From: JACVRW01 sp963733885
Lineage (GTDB): Bacteria; Actinomycetota; Thermoleophilia; Solirubrobacterales; Thermoleophilaceae
Reading direction: 5' to 3'
DNA length: 64,000 bases
NCBI GenBank assembly: GCA_963733885.1
Contig: CAVTES010000007.1
Location: 1 to 64,000, forward strand
Shown: positions 33,569 through 41,895 of the stretch, one piece after another
Layout: the number at the start of each line of letters is the position of its first letter
How positions within the stretch are numbered: the stretch's first letter is position 1
The notes under the pieces: generated by a model
What the model was told of the DNA's origin: nothing
The model's input: the letters and a program-made list of their open reading frames with translations, nothing else
Database searches by the model: none
Translations under genes and position numbers: made by a program

Positions 33569-34744
33569 ATGCGCCGCCTCATCCCCGCGCTGGCCCTGCT
33601 CGCTTTCCTGGGCGGCTGCTCGCTGGGCGATGAGGAGCCGTCGTCGCGTCCACCGCAGCTGGGCGTGGAGGCCGAGGACGAGGAGGCCGTCGAGAAGGTC
33701 GGTTTCCCCTCGAGCGCCACACGCAACACGGTCAGGGTGGGGGGTAGCGACGCCGTGGCGGACGCCGCCGGCGTGGCCGGGGCGCTGTTCCCGGCCACGG
33801 GCACCTCGGATCGGCCCACGGCGGTCGTGATGGTCGACCAGGGCGACTGGCAGTCTGGGATCGCCGCCTCGGTTCTGGCCGGCCCGCCGATCGGCGCGCC
33901 CATCCTGCTCTCCGACGGCGACGAGCTGCCGGCGGTCACCGCGGACACCCTCGAGCGCCTCGCGCCCCGGGGCTCGGACCTCTCCGAGGACGCCCAGGTA
34001 ATCCGCATCGGCCCCGACGTGGCCCGGCCGGAGGGATTCAAGACGGCACTGATCCGGGGCGAGAACGCCTACCAGCGCGCGGCCTCGATCGACCGCTTCT
34101 TCTCCGCCGCGCGCGGCAGACCGTCGAACGACGTGGTGCTCTACTCGGGCGAGCGCGCCGAGTGGGCGATGTCGGCGGCGTCCTGGGCGGCCCGCTCCGG
34201 CGACGCCGTGCTCCCTGTCGAGGCGGACTCGATCCCCCGACCGGTGGCCCGAGCGCTCGAGAGCCACGAGAGACCCAACGTGTACCTCCTGGGGCCGAAG
34301 CAGATCATCTCCGAGCAGGTGGCGGACCAGCTCAGGGAGGGCGGGCTCGCCCGCTCGGTCAACCGGATCGAGGGGCCGACGCCGGTGGAGAACGCCATCG
34401 CGTTCGCGCGCTACTCGAAAGGCGACTTCGGCTGGCGTGTGAACATCCCCGGCTACAACTTCGCGATCGCCAGCACCACCCGCCCCGCCGACGCCGCGGC
34501 CGCCGCGCCGCTCGGTACGCGGGGGGTCTTCGCGCCGCTCCTCCTGACCGACGACCCCGAGCAACTGCCCGAGCCGGTCGAGAGCTACCTGCTGAGCGTG
34601 CAGCCCGGCTACGAGGGGGACCCGCGCGACGCCGTCTACAACCGCGCGTGGATCCTGGGCGACGACACGGCGGTCTCCGTGCGCCAGCAGGCGCAGCTGG
34701 ACACGATCACCGAGCTGATTCCGGTGCAGACGACCGCGCCGTGA
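33569..34744 (+). CDS. Lipoprotein with cell-wall-binding repeat 2 domains
   Basis: 391 residues. A type II signal (MRRLIPALALLAFLGGC, lipobox LGGC, C17) anchors it in the membrane. The remainder matches the CWB2 fold, best seen as TVRVGGSDAVADAAGVAGAL, RPTAVVMVDQGDWQSGIAAS, then two later copies ending PILLSDGDELP, VLYSGERAEWAMSAASWAA and FAPLLLTDDPEQLP. CWB2 domains bind secondary cell-wall polymers in Gram-positive S-layer proteins; here it is a lipoprotein, so a surface or wall-associated role is likely but the partner is unknown. Followed by tandem hairpins (34749-34800). Confidence 0.85.
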   Translation: MRRLIPALALLAFLGGCSLGDEEPSSRPPQLGVEAEDEEAVEKVGFPSSATRNTVRVGGSDAVADAAGVAGALFPATGTSDRPTAVVMVDQGDWQSGIAASVLAGPPIGAPILLSDGDELPAVTADTLERLAPRGSDLSEDAQVIRIGPDVARPEGFKTALIRGENAYQRAASIDRFFSAARGRPSNDVVLYSGERAEWAMSAASWAARSGDAVLPVEADSIPRPVARALESHERPNVYLLGPKQIISEQVADQLREGGLARSVNRIEGPTPVENAIAFARYSKGDFGWRVNIPGYNFAIASTTRPADAAAAAPLGTRGVFAPLLLTDDPEQLPEPVESYLLSVQPGYEGDPRDAVYNRAWILGDDTAVSVRQQAQLDTITELIPVQTTAP

Positions 34745-34748
34745 TCTC

Positions 34749-34800
34749 GGGCGCCAGGATGGCGCCCGTTGTCATCAAGGTGCGGGCGGGACGCCCGCAC
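34749..34800 (+). terminator. Two tandem hairpins after the CWB lipoprotein
   Basis: GGGCGCCA-GGAT-GGCGCCC-type stem (34749-34767) and GTGCGGGCG-GGA-CGCCCGCAC (34780-34800), five bases after the stop codon. No T tract, so a transcriptional terminator or RNA-stability element is inferred. Confidence 0.55.
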
Positions 34801-34817
34801 GGGGTAATCTCGAAGCC

Positions 34818-35105
34818 ATGAGCGAGTTCGAGCGAGCCGACCGCTACGAGCGGGAGCCCACCGTCGAGGACGTGCGCCAGCTGATGGGCGCGTCCACGCC
34901 GCACTTCGCCCTCCAGATCCGCAACCGCATCCGGAACCTGATCGCCGGGCTGCCGCCAGACCACCCCGCGCGCGTGGAGGGCGAGCGGGAGATCGCGCGG
35001 CTCGAGCAGCTCGCCCACGGCTCGGAGCGGCGCGGGCCGATCCAGTCGCACGAGCGAGGGCTGCCGAGCTTTCCCGGTGAGGGGGAGACTGCGGTACCCT
35101 CGTAG
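34818..35105 (+). CDS. Small conserved hypothetical protein
   Basis: 95 residues, mostly helical and charged: EREPTVEDVRQLMGASTPHF, ALQIRNRIRNLIAGLPPDHP, ARVEGEREIARLEQLAHGSE. No transmembrane segment or signal peptide. The clean start (ATG 34818) and codon bias look like a real gene; it precedes a Rossmann-like gene by 21 bases in the same direction and may share a transcript. I do not recognise a function. Confidence 0.65.
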   Translation: MSEFERADRYEREPTVEDVRQLMGASTPHFALQIRNRIRNLIAGLPPDHPARVEGEREIARLEQLAHGSERRGPIQSHERGLPSFPGEGETAVPS

Positions 35106-35126
35106 CGAACGTCACGAGGAGGAGCA

Positions 35127-35591
35127 ATGGCTTGGGAGTTTCACGTCCTCGTCGTCGCCAACGTGACCGCGACGTCGGACGAGCTGCTCACCGCCCTCAG
35201 CGAGCGGGCGAAGCGAGGCGCCTGCCGCTTCACGCTCGTGATGCCGCGCTCCGGAACCGGTGGAGCGGAGCGCCTGAAGGAAGCCCTCGAGGCCATGCGC
35301 GCCGCGGGCCTCGGCAAGGTGGACGGGCGCGTCGGCGATCCGGACCCCGTCGTGGCGGCCATGGACGTGTGGGACCCCATGGCGTTCGACGAGATCGTGG
35401 TCTCGACCCTCCCGACCGGCGCGTCGCGCTGGCTCGGCCTGGACCTGCCGCGGCGGCTACAGAAGCTGACCGGAGTGACGGTGCACCACGTGGTGGCCGA
35501 GGTGGAGCGGGAGGTGCGCTGGGAGCGCCCTCCGGAGCACGAGGAGTACGGCGTGCTCTCGCCGCTGGCCGCGGCGCTCACGCGACGCTAG
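35127..35591 (+). CDS. Rossmann-like (USP-type) hypothetical protein
   Basis: 154 residues with a GAGGAG ribosome-binding site. FHVLVVANVTATSDELLTAL, CRFTLVMPRSGTGGAERLKE, VDGRVGDPDPVVAAMDVWDP, FDEIVVSTLPTGASRWLGLD and LTGVTVHHVVAEVERE follow the alternating pattern of a universal-stress-like alpha/beta fold (parallel strands, nucleotide-pocket-like loops), but the ATP-binding GxxGxxxxG-type motif is not clear. It is a common actinobacterial hypothetical. Its 3' end overlaps the convergent acyl-CoA dehydrogenase gene by 14 bases. Confidence 0.7.
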   Translation: MAWEFHVLVVANVTATSDELLTALSERAKRGACRFTLVMPRSGTGGAERLKEALEAMRAAGLGKVDGRVGDPDPVVAAMDVWDPMAFDEIVVSTLPTGASRWLGLDLPRRLQKLTGVTVHHVVAEVEREVRWERPPEHEEYGVLSPLAAALTRR

Positions 35592-36603
35592 CCGCGGCCT
35601 CCCTCGGGGCCGACAGCCCGGCAACCGCGTCGCGGTGCTCGCGCGCCGAGCCGTACAGGAGCGCATCGACCTTGGCGCGCTTCAGGAAGAAGTGCAGGTC
35701 GTGCTCCCAGGTGAAGCCGATGCCGCCGTGCACCTGCAGCGCCGCGGTGCACACGCTCCAGCCCGCGTCCGATGCGTACGCCTTTGCCATGCATGCCGCG
35801 AGCGGCAGCGTCTCCGGCTGGGCGTCCCCGCACCAGGCCGCGTAGTAGCTCGCCGAGCGCGCCCCCTCGGTCTCGAGCAGCATCTGCGCGCAGCGGTGCG
35901 ACACCGCCTGGTAGGACCCGATCGGGCGGCCGAACTGCTTGCGGTCGCGGGCGTACTCGACTGCCATCTCCATCGCCTTCTGTGCGATGCCGGTGAGCTC
36001 GGCGGCCAGTGCCGCGGCAACCCGCGAGACCCCGGGAATGCGGTCGCCCTCGAGCGCATCGCCGGTCTCACCGCCGCGCACCCGGGCGAAGCGGCGCGTG
36101 GCGTCCATCGTGTCCACCGGCTCCACCTCGGCCTGGCCGCGTTCCACGATTCGCGCGTCCTCGTGCCCGAGCAGCAGGATCACGTCCGCCGAGTCGGCGT
36201 CGGGCACGAGCTTGGCCTCGCCCTCGTCATTCAGGATGCCCACGGTGCCGCGCGCCTCGCCCGAGGCGATGCCCGGCAGCCAGCGCTCCTTCTGCTCGTT
36301 CGTGCCGGCGGCGTCCAGCACCAGGCCCGCCGCCGCGTTCGAGAGGAACGGCAGCGGCGCCAGCGCGTAGCCGAGCTCCTCCATCAGGATGATCAGCTCG
36401 ACCGTCCCGAGCCCCTGGCCGCCGTGCTCCTCTCCGATGAAGATGCCGGGCCAGCCAAGCTCGCAGAGCTCCTTCCAGGTCGTGTCGTCGTAGTCGCCCG
36501 CCTCGGCCAGCTCCCGCACCCGCTCGGGCTTGAAGCGCTCGGTGAGCAGCTCCCTGGCGGTGCGCTTGATGGCCTGCTGGTCGTCCGAGAAGTCGAAGTT
36601 CAT
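35578..36603 (-). CDS. Acyl-CoA dehydrogenase, short subunit of a tandem pair
   Basis: 341 residues, shorter than a standard acyl-CoA dehydrogenase. MNFDFSDDQQAIKRTARELL at the start, then GWPGIFIGEEHGGQGLGTVE, GYALAPLPFLSNAAAGLVLD and the C-terminal RKQFGRPIGSYQAVSHRCAQ, CTAALQVHGGIGFTWEHDLH. The FAD/CoA middle domain is truncated or diverged compared with the longer neighbour. Encoded 11 bases downstream of the 36615-37751 gene in the same orientation, it resembles the smaller subunits of heteromeric acyl-CoA dehydrogenases used in actinobacterial steroid and acyl side-chain catabolism. That pairing is inference from context. Confidence 0.85.
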   Translation of the reverse strand: MNFDFSDDQQAIKRTARELLTERFKPERVRELAEAGDYDDTTWKELCELGWPGIFIGEEHGGQGLGTVELIILMEELGYALAPLPFLSNAAAGLVLDAAGTNEQKERWLPGIASGEARGTVGILNDEGEAKLVPDADSADVILLLGHEDARIVERGQAEVEPVDTMDATRRFARVRGGETGDALEGDRIPGVSRVAAALAAELTGIAQKAMEMAVEYARDRKQFGRPIGSYQAVSHRCAQMLLETEGARSASYYAAWCGDAQPETLPLAACMAKAYASDAGWSVCTAALQVHGGIGFTWEHDLHFFLKRAKVDALLYGSAREHRDAVAGLSAPREAAASVA

Positions 36604-36614
36604 GGGACCCTTCC

Positions 36615-37751
36615 CTACCTCAGCTTCGGCAGCCCGAGCACCCGCTCGGCGACGATGTTCTTCAGGATCTCCGTGGTGCCGCCCTCGATCGAGTTGGCGC
36701 GCGAGCGCAGCAGCCGGTAGGTCCAGCGCGACTCCCAGTACGCGCCCTCCTCGCCGAGGATCTCGACGGCGACCTCGGTCAGCGTCTGGTTGACCTCTCC
36801 CCACTGCCACTTGGGCAGCGAGCCCTCGGGCCCGGGCACGCCATGCTTCATGATCTGGGTCAGGCCGCGCCACGAGTTGAGCCGCAACAGCTCGACCTCG
36901 ATCGTGAGCTGCGCGAGCTTCTGGCGGATCACCGGGTCCTCGTCCGCGCCGCGCTCGGCGGCGAGCTGCTTCAGCTCGTCCAGGGCGATCCTCACGCCCG
37001 CCGCCGACGAGGCACCCAAGCCGGCGCGCTCGTTCATCAGCGTGGTGATCGCCACCGCCCAGCCGTTGCCGACGCCGCCGACCACGTTCGTGTCCGGGAT
37101 CCGCGCCTCCTCCATGAAGAGCTCGTTGAACTCCGGCTCCTTGGTGATCTGGTAGAGCGGGCGGACCTGCACCGCGTCCTGCTCCATGTCCATGATGAAG
37201 TAGGTCAGGCCCTGGTGCTTGGGCGCGTCCTGGTCCGTGCGGGCGACCAGCATGCACCACTTGGCCTTGTGCGCGTAGGTGGTCCACACCTTCTGGCCGG
37301 TGACCAGCCACTCACCATTCGACTTCACCGCCTTGGTCTTCAGCGAGGCGAGATCGGAGCCCGACTCCGGCTCGGAGAACCCCTGGCACCAGATCTCCTC
37401 GCCGGTCAGGATCGGCCTGAGCCAGCGCTCCTTCTGCTCGTCGCTGCCATGTGTGATCACCACGGGGCCGCCCATGACCATTCCGAGGATGTTCACCGGC
37501 GGCGGCGCCTTCGCGCGCGCCATCTCCTCGCCGAACAGGGCCTGCTCGACGAGCGTGGCGCCGCGGCCGCCGTACTCCTTCGGCCAGGAGAAGCCCGCGT
37601 AGCCCGCTTCGAACAGCTTGCGCTGCCAGGCGCGGCGGTGCTCGAAGGAGGCGTCGTCGCCGGGCGGGTCCTCACCGGGGTGGTTCTCGGCGAGCCACGC
37701 CCGCAGCTCGTCGCGGAAGGCCTGTTCGGAGGGCGACAGCGTCAGGTCCAT
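36615..37751 (-). CDS. Acyl-CoA dehydrogenase, larger subunit of a tandem pair
   Basis: 378 residues. MDLTLSPSEQAFRDELRAWL, FSWPKEYGGRGATLVEQALF, WCQGFSEPESGSDLASLKTK (the FAD/CoA motif), LVTGQKVWTTYAHKAKWCML and SRANSIEGGTTEILKNIVAE give a FadE-type enzyme with the IEGGTTEI end. The start (ATG 37751) faces a TetR gene across 67 bases that contain the palindrome TGTAC-6-GTACA. With the 341-residue gene just downstream it may form an alpha2beta2 complex. Substrate unknown. Confidence 0.88.
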   Translation of the reverse strand: MDLTLSPSEQAFRDELRAWLAENHPGEDPPGDDASFEHRRAWQRKLFEAGYAGFSWPKEYGGRGATLVEQALFGEEMARAKAPPPVNILGMVMGGPVVITHGSDEQKERWLRPILTGEEIWCQGFSEPESGSDLASLKTKAVKSNGEWLVTGQKVWTTYAHKAKWCMLVARTDQDAPKHQGLTYFIMDMEQDAVQVRPLYQITKEPEFNELFMEEARIPDTNVVGGVGNGWAVAITTLMNERAGLGASSAAGVRIALDELKQLAAERGADEDPVIRQKLAQLTIEVELLRLNSWRGLTQIMKHGVPGPEGSLPKWQWGEVNQTLTEVAVEILGEEGAYWESRWTYRLLRSRANSIEGGTTEILKNIVAERVLGLPKLR

Positions 37752-37761
37752 GACGCAGTAA

Positions 37762-37777
37762 TGTACCAGGGCGTACA
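37762..37777. promoter_or_regulatory. Putative TetR operator between acyl-CoA dehydrogenase pair and tetR
   Basis: TGTAC-CAGGGC-GTACA, a 5-base inverted repeat with a 6-base spacer, lying between the divergent starts at 37751 and 37819. Short, so it could arise by chance; position is what supports it. Confidence 0.4.
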
Positions 37778-37818
37778 CAAAGCCGAAGCGCCCGGCTCGG
37801 CCGGGTGCGCACGGACGA

Positions 37819-38490
37819 TTGAAGTCGACCCCTCGCCACATCCCCCGCCGCCTTCCGCGCGGCACCCACGGACTCGACCCCGGAGTGGTCGCAGCGTCGC
37901 AGCGGACGCGGCTGCTCGAGGCCGTCGGGCGGGCCGTGGCCGAGAAGGGCTACGCCGGCGCGACGATCGACGACATCGTCCGCGGGGCGGGCGTCTCGAA
38001 GAAGACCTTCTACGAGCACTTCCGCGACAAGCTCGACTGCTTCCTCGCTGCCTACGAGGCCGCCAGCGACGAGCTGCTCACGCGCCTGCGCGAGGCACAG
38101 TCGGCGCGCGCGGGGTGGCTCGAGCGCACTCGCGCGGGGATCGACGCCTACCTGCGCTGGCTGGCGGCGGAGCCGGCGCTGGCGCGCGTGTTCCTGATCG
38201 AGGTGGCCGCCGCCGGGCCGGTGGCCGCCGAGCGCCGCGAGCGCATCCGCGACCGCTATGCCGACGTGCTGCGCGAGCTCCAGGACGACGCGCGCGCCGA
38301 GATACCGGCGCTGCCGAGCCTCCCGGCCGAGGTGTTCCATGCGCTGGTGGCCGCGGTCGACGAGCTGGTGGTGCGCCGCATCCGCGAGTCCGGCGCGACG
38401 GCGCTGCCGGAGCTCGAGCCGGTGCTGCTCTACCTGCAGGTCGCGCTGCTGGCCGGGCCGCAGGTGGCGGCCGAGGCCTCCGCTCTGTGA
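37819..38490 (+). CDS. TetR-family transcriptional regulator
   Basis: 223 residues. The N-terminal LPRGTHGLDPGVVAASQRTR, LLEAVGRAVAEKGYAGATID, DIVRGAGVSKKTFYEHFRDK is a textbook TetR HTH. TTG 37819 is chosen because it keeps the family-typical LPRGTHGL lead; a GTG inside (VVAASQ) is an alternative. The C-terminal helices (RERIRDRYADVLRELQDDAR) form the ligand domain. Divergent to the paired acyl-CoA dehydrogenases, it probably regulates them or senses an acyl-CoA. Confidence 0.85.
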   Translation: MKSTPRHIPRRLPRGTHGLDPGVVAASQRTRLLEAVGRAVAEKGYAGATIDDIVRGAGVSKKTFYEHFRDKLDCFLAAYEAASDELLTRLREAQSARAGWLERTRAGIDAYLRWLAAEPALARVFLIEVAAAGPVAAERRERIRDRYADVLRELQDDARAEIPALPSLPAEVFHALVAAVDELVVRRIRESGATALPELEPVLLYLQVALLAGPQVAAEASAL

Positions 38491-38534
38491 CATACGACAC
38501 GCCGTCGTTGCATAAATAGCGCGGCTCTGCTTCA

Positions 38535-38565
38535 ATAGCGATACGCAACGTACTCGTATCGTTAT
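38535..38565. promoter_or_regulatory. Inverted-repeat operator upstream of the MFS exporter
   Basis: Arms ATAGCGATACG (38535-38545) and CGTATCGTTAT (38555-38565) around a 9-base spacer match at 10 of 11 positions. It overlaps the expected promoter and lies 18 bases upstream of the start at 38583. The likely binder is the TetR encoded downstream (40133). Confidence 0.65.
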
Positions 38566-38582
38566 TCGAAAGAGAGAGCAAG

Positions 38583-40136
38583 ATGGCACCGACGAGCGGC
38601 AAGGCATACGACCGGCGCTGGTGGACCCTGGTGGTCCTCTCGATCTCGCTGCTCGTCATCTCCCTCGACAACACGATCCTCAACGTCGCCCTCCCCACCA
38701 TCGAGCGTGATCTCGACGCCTCGGCGGGCGCGCTCCAGTGGATCGTCGACTCCTACACGCTGGTGTTCGCCGGCCTGCTGCTGACGATGGGCAGCCTCGG
38801 TGACCGCTTTGGCCGCCGCAAGGCGCTGGTGGCCGGGCTGTTTGTATTCGGAGCGGGCTCGCTGCTCTCGGCGTTCGCGCCGAGCGCCGACGCCCTGATC
38901 GCGAGCCGCGCCCTGATGGGCCTCGGCGGCGCGCTCATCATGCCGTCCACGCTGTCCGTGCTCACGAACGTCTTCCCGGCCGAGGAGCGGCCCAAGGCGA
39001 TCGGGATCTGGGCCGCGGTGGCGGGGCTCGGCATCGCCGTCGGGCCGGTGGCGGGCGGCTGGCTGATCGAGCACTTCGACTGGAGCGCGGTGTTCCTCGT
39101 GAACATCCCGATCGTGGTGGCCGCGCTGGCGGCGGCCCCGGTCCTGGTGCCCGAGTCGCGCGACCCGGCGAAGTCGCGGCTCGACCCGCTTGGCGCGGTG
39201 CTCTCCACCGCCGGGCTCGGCGTGCTCACCTGGTCGATCATCGAGGCGGCCGAGCGCGGCTGGGCCGACGGCCTCGTGCTGGGAGGCTTCGGGGCGGCGG
39301 CGGCTGCGCTGGCCGGGTTCGTTGCCTGGGAGCTCCGCACCTCGTCCCCGATGCTCGACGTGCGGCTGTTCCGCGTGCGCCGCTTCACCGGGGCGAGCGT
39401 GTCGATCGCGCTGGTGTTCTTCTCGCTGTTCGGCGCGATCTACTTCCTCACGGTCTACCTCCAGAGCGTGATGGACTTCGACGCCTTCGACGCCGGCCTG
39501 CGGGTCACGCCGGTGGCGGTCGGGCTTGTGCTCGGCGGCCCGCTGTCCGCCAAGCTGGCCGAGCGCCTTGGCACCCGCAACGTGGTGGCCGGCGGACTGG
39601 TCGTGGTGGCCGCGGCGCTGCTGCTGCTCACGGGGGCTGACGCCGACAGCGGCTACGGCATCGTCGCCGCCTCCCTCGTCCTGCTCGGCTTCGGCATGGG
39701 CACGACGATGGCGCCGGCCACCGAGTCGATCATGAGCTCGCTGCCGCTCGCCAACGCGGGCGTCGGCTCGGCCATGAACGACACGGTGAGGATGGTCGGC
39801 GGCACGCTCGGCGTGGCGGTGCTCGGAAGCCTCCTGTCCGGCCGTTACGGTGCGGACATGGACGGTGCGGTCGAGGGCCTGCCCGCGCCTGCGGCCGAGG
39901 CGGCCGGCGAGTCGGTAGGTCATGCCGAAGCCGTGGCCGGGCAGATCGGCGGCAACGCCGGCGCGACGCTCGAGCGAGTGGCCGAGACGGCGTTCAGCTC
40001 AGCGATGAGCACCACGCTCATGGTGGCGGCGGGCGTGGCGCTGGCCGGCGCTCTGGTGGCGCAGCTGGTGCTGCCCGGCCGGGAGCGCGAGCGGGTCGAG
40101 AAGTCGGCCCTGGCGGCGGAGCCGGCCGGCGCATGA
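38583..40136 (+). CDS. MFS drug exporter, DHA2 (EmrB/QacA) family
   Basis: 517 residues with about 14 hydrophobic segments, the DHA2 topology. LVVLSISLLVISLDNTILNV ALPTIERDL is motif-like for EmrB; GSLGDRFGRRKALV is motif A; RALMGLGGALIMPSTLS (motif C-like), and LGLFGAGMGTT-like VLLGFGMGTTMAPAT later. Proton-driven export of hydrophobic compounds is the likely role; the substrate is unknown. A strong inverted repeat at 38535-38565 controls its promoter, and its stop overlaps the following tetR start as ATGA, so the regulator is co-transcribed and probably autoregulated. Confidence 0.92.
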   Translation: MAPTSGKAYDRRWWTLVVLSISLLVISLDNTILNVALPTIERDLDASAGALQWIVDSYTLVFAGLLLTMGSLGDRFGRRKALVAGLFVFGAGSLLSAFAPSADALIASRALMGLGGALIMPSTLSVLTNVFPAEERPKAIGIWAAVAGLGIAVGPVAGGWLIEHFDWSAVFLVNIPIVVAALAAAPVLVPESRDPAKSRLDPLGAVLSTAGLGVLTWSIIEAAERGWADGLVLGGFGAAAAALAGFVAWELRTSSPMLDVRLFRVRRFTGASVSIALVFFSLFGAIYFLTVYLQSVMDFDAFDAGLRVTPVAVGLVLGGPLSAKLAERLGTRNVVAGGLVVVAAALLLLTGADADSGYGIVAASLVLLGFGMGTTMAPATESIMSSLPLANAGVGSAMNDTVRMVGGTLGVAVLGSLLSGRYGADMDGAVEGLPAPAAEAAGESVGHAEAVAGQIGGNAGATLERVAETAFSSAMSTTLMVAAGVALAGALVAQLVLPGRERERVEKSALAAEPAGA

Positions 40137-40801
40137 CGGCGGAGTCCGCAGCGCGCAGCCGCGGCCGCCCCCGCAGCGAGGAGGCCCACCGGGCCATCCT
40201 CGCTGCGGTCGTTGAGCTCGTCTCCGAGCACGGGCTCGGCGGGCTCACGATGGAGGCGGTCGCTTCCCGCGCCGGCGTGGGGAAGACGACCATCTACCGC
40301 CGCTGGGACACGAAGAACGAGCTGGTCCTGGAGGCGATGGAGCAGCTGCGACCGCCAGGCCCCCCGCCCGACACCGGCAGCCTGCTCGGGGACCTCGATG
40401 CGCTCGTGGCCATTCAGCGCGAACGGCTCGAGGCATCGCAGCTCCCCCGAGTCATTCCGCGCGTCCTGGGCGAGTCGCTGGACGACCCGGACCTGCACGC
40501 CCAGATCGTCGAGCGCGCGGTAAACCCGATCCGCGGGATCCTCGAAGAGATCGTGCGCCGCGCGCTCGACCGCGGCGAGCTGCGCGAGGACCTCGACGTC
40601 GACACGATGGTCGATGTCCTGCACGCGATTCCCGTCTACAAACTGCTGATGGCCGGCGGCGCGATGGAGGCGGTCTCGGGCGTGCCAGAGCGGGTGGTCC
40701 CGCTGCTGCTCGAGGGCGTCAGTAGCTCTTCGGGAGCCCCAAGGAGTGCTCCGCCACGTAGTTCAGGATCATCTCGCGCGAGACGGGCGCGGTCCGGGTG
40801 A
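40133..40801 (+). CDS. TetR-family regulator of the MFS exporter
   Basis: 222 residues. RGRPRSEEAHRAILAAVVEL, VSEHGLGGLTMEAVASRAGV, GKTTIYRRWDTKNELVLEAM are TetR HTH features (RR-rich RGRPRS lead typical of EmrR/QacR-like repressors). The ligand domain ends about AMEAVSGVPERVV; the last 40 residues (VSSSSGAPRSAPPRSSGSSR) are low complexity and overlap the convergent acyl-CoA dehydrogenase gene by 83 bases, so the true stop may have been lost or misread. Coupled to the exporter by an ATGA overlap. Confidence 0.85.
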   Translation: MTAESAARSRGRPRSEEAHRAILAAVVELVSEHGLGGLTMEAVASRAGVGKTTIYRRWDTKNELVLEAMEQLRPPGPPPDTGSLLGDLDALVAIQRERLEASQLPRVIPRVLGESLDDPDLHAQIVERAVNPIRGILEEIVRRALDRGELREDLDVDTMVDVLHAIPVYKLLMAGGAMEAVSGVPERVVPLLLEGVSSSSGAPRSAPPRSSGSSRARRARSG

Positions 40802-41882
40802 GGCGGACGCCCCACCACATGTCGCTCAGCCCGTACTCGAGCGCGAACCCGTTTCCGCCGTGGGTCTGGATCGCGCGGTCGACGCATTCGATGGCAGCCT
40901 CCGCCGCCGCGTACTTCGCCATGTTGGAGGCCTCGCCCGCGCCCGGGGCGCCGGCGTCGTAGAGCGCCGCCGCCTTCTGCATCATCAGCCGCGCCAGCTC
41001 GAGGTCGACCTTGGCCTCCGCGAGCGGGTGGGCGATGCCCTGGTGGGTCCCGATCGGCGCGCCCCACACGGCTCGGTCGTTGGCGTAGGCGGAGGCCTTC
41101 TCGAGGGCGCGCCGGCCGGCGCCGCAGGCGATCGCCGCGCCCATGATGCGCTCCGGGTTGAGCCCGTCGAAGACCGGTCCCAGCCCGCCGCCCTCGCCGC
41201 CGATCAGGCGCTCCTCCTCGAGCTCGACGTCGTCGAAGAAGAGCGTCCACTGCTTGTCGGGGCCGAGGTAGGGCATCGGGATGGCGTCGCGCGTGAAGCC
41301 GGGCGCGTCCACGTCCACGAGGCACAGCGACGGCAGGCCAAGCTCGCCGCCGGGGAGGCGGCTGCGGGCCACCACCAGCACCGCGTCCGAATGCTCGACG
41401 CCGGAGATGTAGGTCTTCTGCCCGTTCAGCAGCAGGCGCCCGTCGCGCCGCTCGAGCGACGTGGCCAGGTTGTGTGAGTTGGTGCCGGCGTCGGGCTCGG
41501 TGATCGCGAACGCGACCTTGGTGGTTCCCGCGGCGATCCCCCGCAACCAGCTGTCCTTCTGCTCCTCGGTCCCGTGGCGGGCGAGGATCGAGCCGACGAT
41601 CGCCGGCGAGACAACGATCAGGAGCAGCGACTTCCCCGCCCCCGAGATCTCCTCGCCCACGGCCGCGAGCCCGGACAGGCCGAGCCCGCCGCCGCCCCAC
41701 TCCTCGGGCACGTTCACGCCCAGATAGCCCTTCTCCCCGAGCGCGTCCCATAGCTCCGTGGGCGGCTCACCCTCGGCGTGCTTGCGGCGCGAGTAGTCCT
41801 CCGGAAACGAGTCGCAGATGCCCCGCACGGCAGCTCGGATCTCGCGTTCCTCGTCGGTGGGGATCAGCTCGAGGCGGGCCAC
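40719..41882 (-). CDS. Acyl-CoA dehydrogenase
   Basis: 387 residues: MARLELIPTDEEREIRAAVR, EKGYLGVNVPEEWGGGGLGL, VAFAITEPDAGTNSHNLATS, LLNGQKTYISGVEHSDAVLV, ASAYANDRAVWGAPIGTHQG, and the C-terminal IQTHGGNGFALEYGLSDMWW. Full-length FadE-type FAD enzyme. The glutamate-bearing end is less typical (YGLSDMWWG); the catalytic residue may be E in ALEYGL. It is monocistronic between the TetR gene and the kinase; no operator was seen. Confidence 0.88.
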   Translation of the reverse strand: MARLELIPTDEEREIRAAVRGICDSFPEDYSRRKHAEGEPPTELWDALGEKGYLGVNVPEEWGGGGLGLSGLAAVGEEISGAGKSLLLIVVSPAIVGSILARHGTEEQKDSWLRGIAAGTTKVAFAITEPDAGTNSHNLATSLERRDGRLLLNGQKTYISGVEHSDAVLVVARSRLPGGELGLPSLCLVDVDAPGFTRDAIPMPYLGPDKQWTLFFDDVELEEERLIGGEGGGLGPVFDGLNPERIMGAAIACGAGRRALEKASAYANDRAVWGAPIGTHQGIAHPLAEAKVDLELARLMMQKAAALYDAGAPGAGEASNMAKYAAAEAAIECVDRAIQTHGGNGFALEYGLSDMWWGVRLTRTAPVSREMILNYVAEHSLGLPKSY

Positions 41883-41895
41883 GCCGCCCGGCAGA

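Noticed and set aside
38583..40136. Possibility that the 517-residue transporter is a 12-TM DHA1 exporter
   Set aside because: Length, about 14 hydrophobic segments and the EmrB-like N-terminal motif fit DHA2 better.
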